From Burkholderiales bacterium (GTDB lineage Bacteria > Pseudomonadota > Gammaproteobacteria > Burkholderiales > UBA11063), in assembly GCA_019748155.1 (NCBI GenBank), contig JAIEPY010000046.1, positions 1 through 52,574 of the forward strand: a stretch of DNA of 52,574 nt. The letters are read 5' to 3'. Shown piece after piece: positions 8,861 to 17,310 of this stretch. The number at the start of each line of letters is the position of its first letter. Position 1 is the stretch's first letter. The notes beneath the pieces are model-generated. The model made no database searches, was not told where the DNA came from, and saw only the letters and a list, made by a program, of their open reading frames with translations. The position numbers and the translations under genes are program-made.

Positions 8861-11068
8861 ATGGGATACAGATCATCATTATCATGTTATATTCGTGACG
8901 AATTAAAACCAATCTTTAAAAAGCAATACCTGCGTGAAGATATTGGTGCATCAATTGCGGTGGCTTTTGTCGCAATTCCCTTGTCGTTGGCAATTTCATT
9001 TGCAACAGGTGTTGGTGCCGAAGTTGGCTTAATTTCAGCAGTTGTTGGCGGTATTTTGGGTGCGTTGTTTGGTGGGTGCCGCTTAAGTGTTACTGGGCCA
9101 GCAGTTGCAATGTCGGTGCTACTGGCTGATACCTTGGCAGATTTTGGTTTCGCCGGCTTATTAGTCACCGGACTAGTCTGTGGTGTTTTACAAATTATTT
9201 GCGGCGCTTTGAAATTTGGGCGAGTTGCCAAATACATTCCGTTATCTCTGGTCTTGGCTTTTACTGCCGGTATTGGATTCTTACTGTTTTTTGAACAATT
9301 ACCGCATGTTTTTCAGATTAAAGAAGCCAGTACTAATACGCTTGAAACGACGATTCGTCATGCACATCTTTATTTAAATCATATTAGCTCGGCTGGTGTT
9401 TTTTTGGTTATCTTGACGATTGCGGTGCTGAGTATAGTACCGCGTTATTTGCCACGAGCATATGCATTTGTTTTTGCAGTACTTATTCCAATGGCGCTAG
9501 TGCACTTTACCGGGCTAAATGTTGCCGTAATAGGTGCGATTCCCCATAGTCTGATTCACCCTGAAATTATTGATTTTAGCTTGATTAGTGATTGGCATAA
9601 ATTATTATTGACGGCTCTGGAAGTATTTATTTTAGCTTCGTTAGAAACGATTCTTTCTAGCAATGCGGTTGATTTAATGGGTAAAGGTGATTTACATAAT
9701 CCCAGCCAAGAGCTAATTGGGCAGGGGATTGCCAATATCGGAACCTCGATTTTTGGTGGAATCCCGGTAACAGGTGTGATTGCTCGCTCGTCAGTAAATG
9801 TTTTGGCTGGTGCTAAAACCAGACGCGCTGCAATTTTTCATGCTTTGATTATTCTTGCTGTAGTTTATTTTGTGCAAAGCTTTATTGAAAAGATGCCTCT
9901 AGCCGTGTTATCAGGGATTTTGCTTGCTGCTGCATTTAAAATGATGAATGTGCGCCAAGTAATTGATTTATGGAAAAGCGATCGTTTAGATGTTCTAATT
10001 TATTTGATTACTTTCTTTACAATTATTGGCACGGACTTGATAATTGGTATCCAAACAGGCCTTTTAGCGGCATTCATAATTGTTGGATTTAGAATGTTAC
10101 GTACTCGTGCAGAGATTAAACTCTGGACCAATAATAATGTTCTTCGCGTAGGTCTAAATGGCAATATTTCATTTTTATCTTATGAAAAGTTAGCTACAAT
10201 TCAAGAGTTTGCACAAAAGCAAACAGGTCTGCAATTTGTAGTTTTTGAGTTTGCTGATTTGCACAATATTGATAGTGGAGGAGCTAAACATTTAATTAAT
10301 ATTGCTGATGAATTGACTGAAGCTGGTCTTAAAGTGGTGTTTCATTCGATGAAGGATTACCAGCAGAATATCATCATTGCTAATACTTTTGGTGAAAAGA
10401 GCTATCATATTACTATTGCGGAACACCAGATTAAGGATTTATTAGAAAAATCTGGAGTAACTCATTCTGCAAATGATGTACTTCGTCATGGGATTACTAA
10501 ATATGTTAGCCATTATGCGAGTGATAATCAGCAGCTTCTGACAACATTAGCACAAGGACAGAAACCGCATACTTTATTGATTACCTGTTCGGATAGCCGA
10601 CTAAACCCCAATGCTTTTTTCTCAGCTAATATTGGGGAAATATTTATTGTGCGCAATGTTGGGAATGTTGTTCCGCCTTATATGCCAGAGAATATTTACA
10701 GTGAGATTGCGGCAATTGAATATGCGATTGCCGAACTTGGTGTTCGTAATGTGGTGATTTGTGGACATACTGAGTGTGGCGCAGTTAAAGCTTCGGTTGC
10801 AACTGGTGATGATAAGCTGGGATATATTGGCTTAGATAACTGGTTGGGATTAATTAAAGCTGGGTTTAAAATTAATAAGCCTAAAGATGCAGCTGAAGGT
10901 GTGCGGTTCAATCTGTTACATCAGGTGCAAAATCTTAAAACCTATCCAGGAATTAGTGAAATGCTTGCTAGTAAAGAATTGACGTTAAACGCTTGGATTT
11001 ATGATGTTCACTCTGGGCATATGCTGGAATGGAGCAATGAGAAGCATGATTTTGTGCAGATAGTGTAA
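8861..11068 (+). CDS. SulP-family anion transporter fused to beta-class carbonic anhydrase
   Basis: A 735-residue fusion in the inner membrane. Residues 1-415 form the multi-helix SulP core with FVAIPLSLAISFATGVG and TGPAVAMSVLLA. Residues about 430-520 are a STAS domain (FEFADLHNIDSGGAKHLI). From about 530 a complete beta carbonic anhydrase follows: C576 and the D578/R580 dyad in CSDSR, then H636 and C639 in GHTECGAVKA, so the zinc ligands and catalytic dyad are intact. SulP proteins with this fusion are thought to carry bicarbonate or another anion coupled to CO2/HCO3- conversion. Bicarbonate supply is inferred, and sulfate remains possible. ATG 8861 is preceded by GAGG; an in-frame TTG at 8855 is less likely. 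Confidence 0.93.
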   Translation: MGYRSSLSCYIRDELKPIFKKQYLREDIGASIAVAFVAIPLSLAISFATGVGAEVGLISAVVGGILGALFGGCRLSVTGPAVAMSVLLADTLADFGFAGLLVTGLVCGVLQIICGALKFGRVAKYIPLSLVLAFTAGIGFLLFFEQLPHVFQIKEASTNTLETTIRHAHLYLNHISSAGVFLVILTIAVLSIVPRYLPRAYAFVFAVLIPMALVHFTGLNVAVIGAIPHSLIHPEIIDFSLISDWHKLLLTALEVFILASLETILSSNAVDLMGKGDLHNPSQELIGQGIANIGTSIFGGIPVTGVIARSSVNVLAGAKTRRAAIFHALIILAVVYFVQSFIEKMPLAVLSGILLAAAFKMMNVRQVIDLWKSDRLDVLIYLITFFTIIGTDLIIGIQTGLLAAFIIVGFRMLRTRAEIKLWTNNNVLRVGLNGNISFLSYEKLATIQEFAQKQTGLQFVVFEFADLHNIDSGGAKHLINIADELTEAGLKVVFHSMKDYQQNIIIANTFGEKSYHITIAEHQIKDLLEKSGVTHSANDVLRHGITKYVSHYASDNQQLLTTLAQGQKPHTLLITCSDSRLNPNAFFSANIGEIFIVRNVGNVVPPYMPENIYSEIAAIEYAIAELGVRNVVICGHTECGAVKASVATGDDKLGYIGLDNWLGLIKAGFKINKPKDAAEGVRFNLLHQVQNLKTYPGISEMLASKELTLNAWIYDVHSGHMLEWSNEKHDFVQIV

Positions 11069-11385
11069 TTTAATCTCTTCGGATAAATTCCCCGCAGCTC
11101 CGCTGCGTTCTGCTCTAAAATGATGGTGTGAGTGAAAAAAGTATATATTGGTATAAGAGTCATAACGTTACGGTATTGATATATCATTTGGTATTTTCGG
11201 CAAAATATCGAAAAGTTGTAATTTCAGATAAGGTTGATGCAGCCATAAAAGTGCACTATACCACTAAAACTAGACAAATTGAAATAAGAATGTGCTGCTG
11301 TTAGTTTAAACCTAAACTAATACAGTTAATCCAACTTCGTACAATACTCATAATTTCATCAAATGCAGTTTTAGCAACAGTGGGC
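11069..11385. other. Intergenic stretch between the SulP fusion gene and the DUF4116 gene
   Basis: No gene is supported here. A GCAGCTCCGCTGC inverted repeat occurs near 11095-11107 without a T tract. A perfect hairpin, TTAGTTTA/TAAACTAA with a 4-base loop, lies at 11301-11320. Neither is a canonical terminator, although the two neighbouring genes converge here. Confidence 0.5.
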
Positions 11386-12231
11386 TTATAATATAAATCT
11401 AAAAGGGCTATTATACCCACACCCACAAGCGCCGCAATCAGGGCATGATATCCACCCACAAGTTCCACAAATATTATGAATTTGTGTAGATAAACTAGTA
11501 TTGCAGCTCCAACAATGTGTGGTTCGTGGCGTGATGGTCTCTGTGCTACAAACATCTGGTAATATTATATTATTATTTTTACGATAAATTACTCGACTAA
11601 CTTTTATTCTTAGATTTTCGCTAGCATATCTTAATGAATAATGATTTTGATTATATGCTGCAACCACAATATCTCTGTCATCTTTGAGTTCGTCGTTGGC
11701 ATACTCTAACATAAACCCATCTTGTTTGACAACAAACAATACAAATTCTTTATCCCCCCATAATTGTCCATTAGTAGGAGTAAATTGCAATGCACCCAAA
11801 TCTTGCTGAACTGCTGCTAAGACAAATTCTTTATCCCTCCATAATTGTCCATTAGTAAGAGTAAATTGCAATGCTCCCAAATCTTGCTGAATTGCTGTTA
11901 AGACAACTTCTTTGTTATACCATCTAGCGTGCTTCAAAGCCTTCCAATCTTGTTGAACAGCCGCTAAGACAATTTCTCTGTTATGCTTTAGAACTTCGCT
12001 AGCAAACTGCAATGCCCAACCAGTTTTCTGAACAGCGGCTAAGACAATATCTTTGTCGTTCTTTAACTGTTTACTTGCGAAGTGCAAGACTGCACCTTTT
12101 TGCTGAACCGCAGCTAAGACAACTTCTTTGTCATTCTTTAACTCTTTGCTAACAAAGCGTAGCTCTCCACCGTCTTCTTGAACCGCAGCTAACACATCTT
12201 TTTTATTACTATTTTCGTTAATAATAGCCAT
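11386..12231 (-). CDS. DUF4116-repeat protein with C-terminal zinc ribbon
   Basis: About 281 residues with no signal peptide. The first 210 residues are eight copies of a 24-28 residue helical repeat with consensus DKE-V-VLAAVQQDG-ALQFAS, as in DUF4116. The last 70 carry a cysteine cluster (CWSC, CGTCGW, CPDCGACGCGY) that looks like one or two zinc ribbons. Repeats five and six are nearly identical at DNA level, a recent duplication. The function of DUF4116 is unknown; repeat and zinc-ribbon parts suggest binding to a protein or nucleic acid. The start is ATG 12231 or GTG 12240; neither has a strong Shine-Dalgarno sequence. It is a single gene in an otherwise poorly coding patch, so it may be acquired DNA. 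Confidence 0.72.
   Translation of the reverse strand: MAIINENSNKKDVLAAVQEDGGELRFVSKELKNDKEVVLAAVQQKGAVLHFASKQLKNDKDIVLAAVQKTGWALQFASEVLKHNREIVLAAVQQDWKALKHARWYNKEVVLTAIQQDLGALQFTLTNGQLWRDKEFVLAAVQQDLGALQFTPTNGQLWGDKEFVLFVVKQDGFMLEYANDELKDDRDIVVAAYNQNHYSLRYASENLRIKVSRVIYRKNNNIILPDVCSTETITPRTTHCWSCNTSLSTQIHNICGTCGWISCPDCGACGCGYNSPFRFIL
11741..11902. repeat. Two tandem 81-bp units inside the DUF4116 gene
   Basis: Units 11741-11821 and 11822-11902 differ at only a handful of positions and encode two 27-residue repeats of the form DKEFVLAAVQQDLGALQFT. Neighbouring repeats are far more diverged, so this pair arose recently. An 81-bp in-frame unit allows the repeat number to change without breaking the gene. 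Confidence 0.8.
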
Positions 12232-12296
12232 AATTGACACCCAAAATTAAATAAGTACACCTTCTAGGATAGCTATTTTAACTCACTATTACATGG

Positions 12297-12536
12297 CTAA
12301 TAGCGAATTAGGTTTGCTGTTTCATATTTTCTTATGTATACAATAGCGTTTTCGTAATTATCAAAATTTATATTTTTATCTGTATTTTTATGCCTAATAA
12401 TAACACATCCAGTTTCTCTATTTGAAATGGATATTGACATCCATAAAACCATGTTCATAAATAGGTTATCATCAAATTTAAGAAATGAGCTTTCCTTTAC
12501 AATAGAAAAAACAAAATTTTCATGTAACCACTCAGC
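12297..12536 (-). pseudogene. Short open frame, probably a gene remnant
   Basis: An uninterrupted 79-codon frame ends at a TAG (12297-12299) and opens right at the inverted-repeat element. It contains FVFSIVKESSFLKF, VLWMSISISNRETGCVIIRH and ENAIVYIRKYE, which read like real protein. The first ATG is at 12461, leaving only 54 residues, and no ribosome-binding site is evident. The frame does not resume beyond the element. It may be the 3' part of a gene truncated by insertion, or chance. No family recognised. Confidence 0.33.
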
Positions 12537-12651
12537 TCATAGGTTAACTAATTGAATTTATTCAATATATTTTAACCAAAAAATCAAACGCCTAGTGTAA
12601 ATAATTAAATCACAACAAGGTGTTAACCATAAAAATGGGCTGAGTGGTTAC
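12524..12651. mobile_element. 128-bp inverted-repeat element (MITE-like)
   Basis: The 17-bp ends GTAACCACTCAGCTCAT (12524-12540) and the near-perfect complement at 12635-12651 (one mismatch) face each other. GGTTAAC follows just inside both ends. The 94-bp interior encodes nothing. The structure resembles a small non-autonomous transposable element, but I see no clear target-site duplication. A long-range hairpin with another role is possible. The rest of 12241-12793 holds only the short remnant described separately. Confidence 0.5.
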
Positions 12652-12793
12652 CAAATATTTTTACTGAAATCCTTTTGCATCAGTCAATTTAGATGCGTTT
12701 ACCCTGAGATAACTGCCTAATTTGCAGTTTCAAATTTGAAAATTACTATATTAGTTTTTGTTTAACTTAACCAACAAAAAATCCCCCACAAAT

Positions 12794-13744
12794 TTAATAG
12801 CTTTCGTTGATTACTTCATTGCAGATTATTAAGCTAACATAACCGTTAAAATTAAGTTTACGCATTTGATTGGGAACAATTAAATGATCCCCTTTTTTGA
12901 TCGTTTGACCATTAAGTACCGCTTCACCACTTACTACACTAATTAGCAGATACGGAACGCTTAAAGTTAACTCTAATTTACCATTGATTTCTAGTTTACC
13001 AACCTGAAAATGTTGATTCATGGTTAAATTGGTAAACGTAGCCTCTAGTCCGATATTCCGCTCTTCTGGCTTGGCTACTGCGCTAGTGTGTGGAGACTTA
13101 ATCACCGCAAAAGCTTTATCTAGGTGCAATTCACGTAAATTACCTGCAGCATCACGGCGATCATAGTCATATAGGCGATATGTTGTATCTGAGGATTGTT
13201 GTACTTCTAAAATTAGCGTACCTTTACCCAATGCGTGCACAGTACCTGTGGGTACATCAAAAAAATCTCCAGCTTTAACTGGTACATAATTAAGTAATTT
13301 ATTCCATTCACCAGATGTGGCAAGCTGCTTAAACTCATCTGAGGATTGTGCATTATGTCCATAGATTATTTTGGCATCTGTGGCTGCATCAAGCACATAC
13401 CAACACTCTGCTTTACCTAAGTCATTTTCAATCAGTTGGGCGAATTTATCATCCGGATGCACTTGGACGCTGAGATCATCATTCGCATCCAGAATTTTTA
13501 CCATGAGTGGAAATTCACGACTTTCACTATTGGCAAATAATTCTGGGTGTTCGTTCCATAATTGAGAAAGCGGTGTTCCTGCATATACTCCATTACGAAT
13601 GCAGGTTTCGCCATTTTTGTGAGCACTGATTGCCCAGCATTCACCAGTTTGATTGCTACTTAAGCTATAACCAAAGTCAGTTTTTAATTTATGCCCGCCC
13701 CAAATGCGTTCTTTAAAAATTGGTTGTAAAAATAATAGTTCCAT
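12794..13744 (-). CDS. manA: Mannose-6-phosphate isomerase, class I (small type)
   Basis: Interconverts fructose 6-phosphate and mannose 6-phosphate, feeding GDP-mannose synthesis. The 316-residue protein has the length of the Bacillus-type enzyme (about 315). It opens with FLQPIFKERIWGGHKL and carries the zinc-binding QVHPDD motif, ECWYVLDA, DVPTGTVHALGKGTLILEVQQSSDTTYRLYD (zinc and active-site residues) and a C-terminal cupin. The start at 13744 is chosen over 13777 because the family begins at this point and AAGAAG lies upstream. manC, which uses mannose 1-phosphate, lies 0.7 kb away on the other strand beyond rpmBG. Confidence 0.93.
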   Translation of the reverse strand: MELLFLQPIFKERIWGGHKLKTDFGYSLSSNQTGECWAISAHKNGETCIRNGVYAGTPLSQLWNEHPELFANSESREFPLMVKILDANDDLSVQVHPDDKFAQLIENDLGKAECWYVLDAATDAKIIYGHNAQSSDEFKQLATSGEWNKLLNYVPVKAGDFFDVPTGTVHALGKGTLILEVQQSSDTTYRLYDYDRRDAAGNLRELHLDKAFAVIKSPHTSAVAKPEERNIGLEATFTNLTMNQHFQVGKLEINGKLELTLSVPYLLISVVSGEAVLNGQTIKKGDHLIVPNQMRKLNFNGYVSLIICNEVINESY

Positions 13745-13821
13745 TATCTGAGCTTCTTTTATATTTGCAGTGCCCAATTATAGCAAACTAGGTCCTGTGT
13801 ATTACAAACTTAATTTAAAAT

Positions 13822-13856
13822 AAAAAACCCGAAGTTATTATAGCTTCGGGTTTTTT
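13822..13856 (-). terminator. Strong terminator of the rpmB-rpmG operon
   Basis: The stem AAAAAACCCGAAG / CTTCGGGTTTTTT has a 9-base loop, with a T run on both strands, 13 bp beyond the rpmG stop. It insulates the ribosomal genes from manA. Confidence 0.92.
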
Positions 13857-13868
13857 ATAATTGAGTGC

Positions 13869-14024
13869 TTATTTAAGCTTAACTTCCTTGTAAGTCACGT
13901 GTTTGCGTGCTTTAGGATCAAACTTGGTAAGTTCTAATTTTTCAGTAGTAGTACGTTTATTTTTAGTTGTGGTATAAAAATGTCCGGTACCTGCTGTAGA
14001 TTCTAATTTAATTTTCTCACGCAT
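13869..14024 (-). CDS. rpmG: Large-subunit ribosomal protein bL33
   Basis: A 51-residue basic protein: [22 protein letters not shown] and [20 protein letters not shown] are the bL33 pattern. It lacks the CxxC pairs, so it is the zinc-independent form. It lies 19 bp downstream of rpmB, the usual bacterial gene pair, and ends at a strong terminator. Confidence 0.97.
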   Translation of the reverse strand: MREKIKLESTAGTGHFYTTTKNKRTTTEKLELTKFDPKARKHVTYKEVKLK

Positions 14025-14043
14025 GATAATTACTTTCTAATTA

Positions 14044-14280
14044 TTAGATAACAAGGCCATCGGCACGTAATTCAGCGATAACTACATCAATACCTTTTTT
14101 GTCAATGGTACGTAATGCTGCGTTTGATACACGTAAGCGCACCCAACGGTTTTCGCTTTCAACCCAGAATTTACGTGATTGTAAATTTGGAAGGAAACGG
14201 CGTTTAGTCTTATTGTTTGCGTGAGATACGTTGTTACCAACCATAGGCTTTTTGCCTGTCACTTGACATACTCGTGCCAT
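14044..14280 (-). CDS. rpmB: Large-subunit ribosomal protein bL28
   Basis: A 78-residue protein, the same length as in E. coli. It has [29 protein letters not shown] and [20 protein letters not shown], typical of the proteobacterial form. The single N-terminal cysteine shows the zinc-free version. It is the first gene of rpmB-rpmG and is transcribed divergently from manC across about 175 bp, which must hold both promoters; AAAGGTGA precedes the ATG. Confidence 0.98.
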   Translation of the reverse strand: MARVCQVTGKKPMVGNNVSHANNKTKRRFLPNLQSRKFWVESENRWVRLRVSNAALRTIDKKGIDVVIAELRADGLVI

Positions 14281-14456
14281 AATCTCATCACCTTTTAAAA
14301 TTAATACAAGCCCGTTATTTAAGCATATTTAAGTCAGAAATGCAAGTCTAATTTGATTTAATTGCAAATTGTGACTCATTGACAGGCAATAATTTAGCAG
14401 CCAATTTAGGCTTAGAATAACGTATAATAACCACTTAAACTTTCATGGAGTATTCG

Positions 14457-15890
14457 ATGATTCCTGTGATTATTTCCGGAGGCGCTGGTTCTAGACTGTG
14501 GCCTGTGTCACGTCAATCTGATCCCAAGCCATTTTTGAAACTTTCAGATGGTAAAAGTCTATTACAAAGTACCTTTATTCGTTCGCTTAATCTTGGGCAA
14601 GCAGTTAGTAGCATAATTACAGTTACTAATGAGAAGTTGCACTTCAGGATGCAAGATGAATATCAACAAGTTAATCCAACACAAGTAAATTGTGATTTTA
14701 TTTTAGAGCCCTTTGGACGTAATACCGCACCAGCCGTTTTGGCAGCAGCATTATTTGCTGAGCAAAATTATGCCGAAGATGAGATATTATTAGTATTACC
14801 CGCGGATCATCTAATTAGTGATATGGCTGCATTTAGTGCTGCGGTTACTGATGCGGTGGCGATGGCGAAACTTGGCTATCTGGTAACCTTTGGGATAAAC
14901 CCAGAGTACCCAGAAACTGGCTACGGCTATATTGAGGCAGCTAAAGAGCAGCCGATTGCCAATGGTTATGCAGTTAAACGTTTTGTCGAAAAACCGAATC
15001 TGGAGCTAGCTACCGAATATGTTAAGTCTGGTGATTACCAGTGGAATTCTGGCATGTTTTGTGGGCAAGTTAAGACTTTCCTGAGTGAATTTAATCTTCA
15101 TTCACCAAGTGTAGTGAAACAAGTTACCCGCTGCCTGAGTAATTCTAATCTCGCGCAGTTAAACACTGGTAAAGTAGTTCATCTTAATCCTAAATCATTT
15201 ATTCAAGCCGAAAATATCTCAGTTGATTATGCACTATTTGAAAAAACCACTAAAGCGGCGGTAATACCATGTTCAATTGGTTGGTCAGATATTGGTTCAT
15301 GGTTGTCGATTGCACAGAGTTTGCCACAGGATGCTGAGGGGAATGCGATTATTGGTGAAAATATCTTGCATAATACCAGTGATTGTCTGATTTATTCAAC
15401 TAACCGGATGGTGGCAACTGTAGATGTGCATAATCTGGTGATTGTTGATACTCCAGATGCATTATTGGTGGCAAACAAAGACCAAACGCAGGATGTTAAG
15501 CATATCTTTGAACGTCTCAAAAAAACGCAACATCCGCTATCCGACTTACATCAAACCGTGCATCGTCCATGGGGCACTTATACCATCCTTGAAGAAGGAC
15601 CTTTTTATCGGATTAAACGGATCGAAGTTAAGGTTGGGCATGCGCTATCCAATCAATCACATGAGAAGCGTAGTGAGCATTGGGTAGTGGTTGATGGCGA
15701 AGCAACGGTTGTGCATAGTGATCAAGTTATCAAGCTAACTGCCAATCAGTCAACTTACATTCCGGCAGGGGATAAGCACCGTTTGATGAATGCGGGTGAG
15801 CAAAATTTAGTTATCATTGAAGTGCAGTGCGGTAATTATTTAGGTGAAGATGATATAGTGCGTTATGACGATCTTTACGGTCGCAATTAG
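14457..15890 (+). CDS. manC: Mannose-1-phosphate guanylyltransferase / mannose-6-phosphate isomerase
   Basis: Bifunctional cytosolic enzyme: its nucleotidyltransferase makes GDP-mannose, and the type II isomerase domain makes mannose 6-phosphate. The 477 residues match E. coli CpsB (478). Residues 1-285 have GGAGSRLWPVSR..PKPFL, LEPFGRNTAPAVLAAAL, LVLPADHLI and FVEKPN. Residues about 365-475 form the cupin isomerase, with RPWGTYTILEEG and HEKRSEHWVVVDGEATV. ATG 14457 is preceded by GGAG 6 bases upstream, making the ATG at 14445 unlikely. A TATAAT at 14423-14428 is a candidate -10. With manA nearby there are two isomerase activities. The product would feed capsule, LPS or exopolysaccharide. 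Confidence 0.94.
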   Translation: MIPVIISGGAGSRLWPVSRQSDPKPFLKLSDGKSLLQSTFIRSLNLGQAVSSIITVTNEKLHFRMQDEYQQVNPTQVNCDFILEPFGRNTAPAVLAAALFAEQNYAEDEILLVLPADHLISDMAAFSAAVTDAVAMAKLGYLVTFGINPEYPETGYGYIEAAKEQPIANGYAVKRFVEKPNLELATEYVKSGDYQWNSGMFCGQVKTFLSEFNLHSPSVVKQVTRCLSNSNLAQLNTGKVVHLNPKSFIQAENISVDYALFEKTTKAAVIPCSIGWSDIGSWLSIAQSLPQDAEGNAIIGENILHNTSDCLIYSTNRMVATVDVHNLVIVDTPDALLVANKDQTQDVKHIFERLKKTQHPLSDLHQTVHRPWGTYTILEEGPFYRIKRIEVKVGHALSNQSHEKRSEHWVVVDGEATVVHSDQVIKLTANQSTYIPAGDKHRLMNAGEQNLVIIEVQCGNYLGEDDIVRYDDLYGRN

Positions 15891-15920
15891 AAAGATTCAT
15901 CATCCTAAATCTTTCTAATT
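15885..15920 (+). terminator. Hairpin at the manC stop codon, terminator-like
   Basis: A perfect 13-bp stem, AATTAGAAAGATT / AATCTTTCTAATT, has a 10-base loop and includes the manC stop codon. No T run follows, so it may act as an RNA-stability or Rho-dependent end instead of an intrinsic terminator. Confidence 0.5.
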
Positions 15921-15996
15921 GGTCAGATGCTTATGGTTTTTTAAAGACTTTAAGTAGATTAAAAATAATTAACATTAACAAAATAAGGAACAGTTT

Positions 15997-17241
15997 ATGA
16001 ATAAATTAAATAATCTTTTGGCAACTAGCGATAAGGCAATTTTTGATTTGATTAATCAGGAAGCTGTTCGTCAGGAAGAGCATATTGAATTAATCGCCTC
16101 AGAAAACTATGTGTCTAAAGCGGTTTTAGAAGCGCAAGGTTCCGTTTTAACTAATAAATATGCCGAAGGCTATCCACAAAAACGTTATTACGGTGGATGC
16201 TATTATGTGGATCAGGTTGAGCAAATTGCGATTGATCGCTTAAAACAAATTTTTGGTGCCGAGTATGCCAATGTCCAGCCCCATAGTGGTTCACAAGCTA
16301 ACCAGGCAGTTTATTTTGCGGTATTAAAACCGGGTGATACCGTTTTAGGAATGTCATTAGCACATGGTGGGCATTTAACCCATGGTTCACCTGTTAATCT
16401 ATCCGGTAAATTGTTTAATTTCATCAGCTATGGTTTGACTGAAGAAGAAGCGATTGATTATGCCGAAGTAGAGCGTTTGGCAATTGAGCATAAACCTAAA
16501 TTAATCGTAGCTGGTGCATCGGCATATTCATTGGCAATTGACTTCAAGCGTTTCCGTGAGATCGCGGATAAATGCGGTGCTTTGTTGATGGTTGATATGG
16601 CTCACTATGCCGGTCTAATCGCTGCTGGGGTTTATCCAAATCCAGTTCCTTATGCTGATTTTGTAACTTCTACTACTCACAAAACTTTGCGTGGTCCACG
16701 TGGTGGGATCATCTTGGCTAAAGAAGAACACGGCAAAATGCTTAATTCCTCAATCTTCCCGGGCTTACAAGGTGGACCGTTGGAGCACGTGATTGCAGCC
16801 AAAGCCGTAGCTTTTGGTGAAGCATTACAACCTGAATTTAAAACTTACCAAGAACAGGTTAAGAAAAATGCAGTGGCATTAGCTGAAACTCTAATTAAAC
16901 GTGGCTTACGAATTGTATCTGGACGGACTGAGTCGCATGTGATGCTGGTTGATTTACGCGCTAAAGGAATCACGGGTAAAGTAGCTGAAGAAGCTCTGGG
17001 TAATGCTAATATTACGATCAATAAAAATGCGATTCCGAATGATCCGGAAAAGCCATTTGTAACTAGTGGTATTCGTCTGGGTACACCAGCAGTTACTAGC
17101 CGGGGCTTTGGTGTGGCTGAATGTGAGCAATTAGCCAATATGATTGCGGATGTTTTGGAAAATCCCGCGGATGAAGCCATGATTGCTAAAGTTAAACAAC
17201 AGGCATTGGATTTATGTGCTAGATTTCCGGTGTACAAGTAA
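15997..17241 (+). CDS. glyA: Serine hydroxymethyltransferase
   Basis: PLP enzyme converting serine and tetrahydrofolate to glycine and methylene-tetrahydrofolate, the main one-carbon source. The 414 residues are close to E. coli GlyA (417). Key parts: [28 protein letters not shown], the PLP lysine K229 in [12 protein letters not shown], and [15 protein letters not shown] near the C terminus. AAGGAACAG lies before the ATG. A terminator follows directly, so it is probably a single-gene unit. It feeds the same methyl cycle as the ahcY gene 2 kb downstream. Confidence 0.98.
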   Translation: MNKLNNLLATSDKAIFDLINQEAVRQEEHIELIASENYVSKAVLEAQGSVLTNKYAEGYPQKRYYGGCYYVDQVEQIAIDRLKQIFGAEYANVQPHSGSQANQAVYFAVLKPGDTVLGMSLAHGGHLTHGSPVNLSGKLFNFISYGLTEEEAIDYAEVERLAIEHKPKLIVAGASAYSLAIDFKRFREIADKCGALLMVDMAHYAGLIAAGVYPNPVPYADFVTSTTHKTLRGPRGGIILAKEEHGKMLNSSIFPGLQGGPLEHVIAAKAVAFGEALQPEFKTYQEQVKKNAVALAETLIKRGLRIVSGRTESHVMLVDLRAKGITGKVAEEALGNANITINKNAIPNDPEKPFVTSGIRLGTPAVTSRGFGVAECEQLANMIADVLENPADEAMIAKVKQQALDLCARFPVYK

Positions 17242-17262
17242 TTAGGATTGACTTAAATAAAG

Positions 17263-17292
17263 AGCTACCTCATTAAGATGGTAGCTTTTTTG
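17263..17292 (+). terminator. Terminator after glyA
   Basis: The stem AGCTACC/GGTAGCT has a 10-base loop and is followed by six T residues, 21 bp after the glyA stop. It lies between converging genes and may serve both. Confidence 0.88.
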
Positions 17293-17310
17293 TTTTAATT
17301 TGATGTATAG

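Noticed and set aside
8887-9237. A 116-codon frame antisense to the SulP gene
   Set aside because: It is Ala/Thr/Pro-rich low-complexity translation typical of the complement of membrane helices; not a gene.
11301-11555. An 84-codon minus-strand frame overlapping the end of the DUF4116 gene
   Set aside because: It overlaps a better-supported gene in another frame, has no ribosome-binding site, and its tail runs into a hairpin region.
15891-15996. A possible glycine riboswitch or leader upstream of glyA
   Set aside because: The gap is only 106 bp, holds the manC hairpin, and shows none of the paired glycine-aptamer blocks.
16845-17237. A 130-codon frame antisense to glyA
   Set aside because: It is a mirror of the conserved GlyA C terminus with no start signal or recognisable domain.
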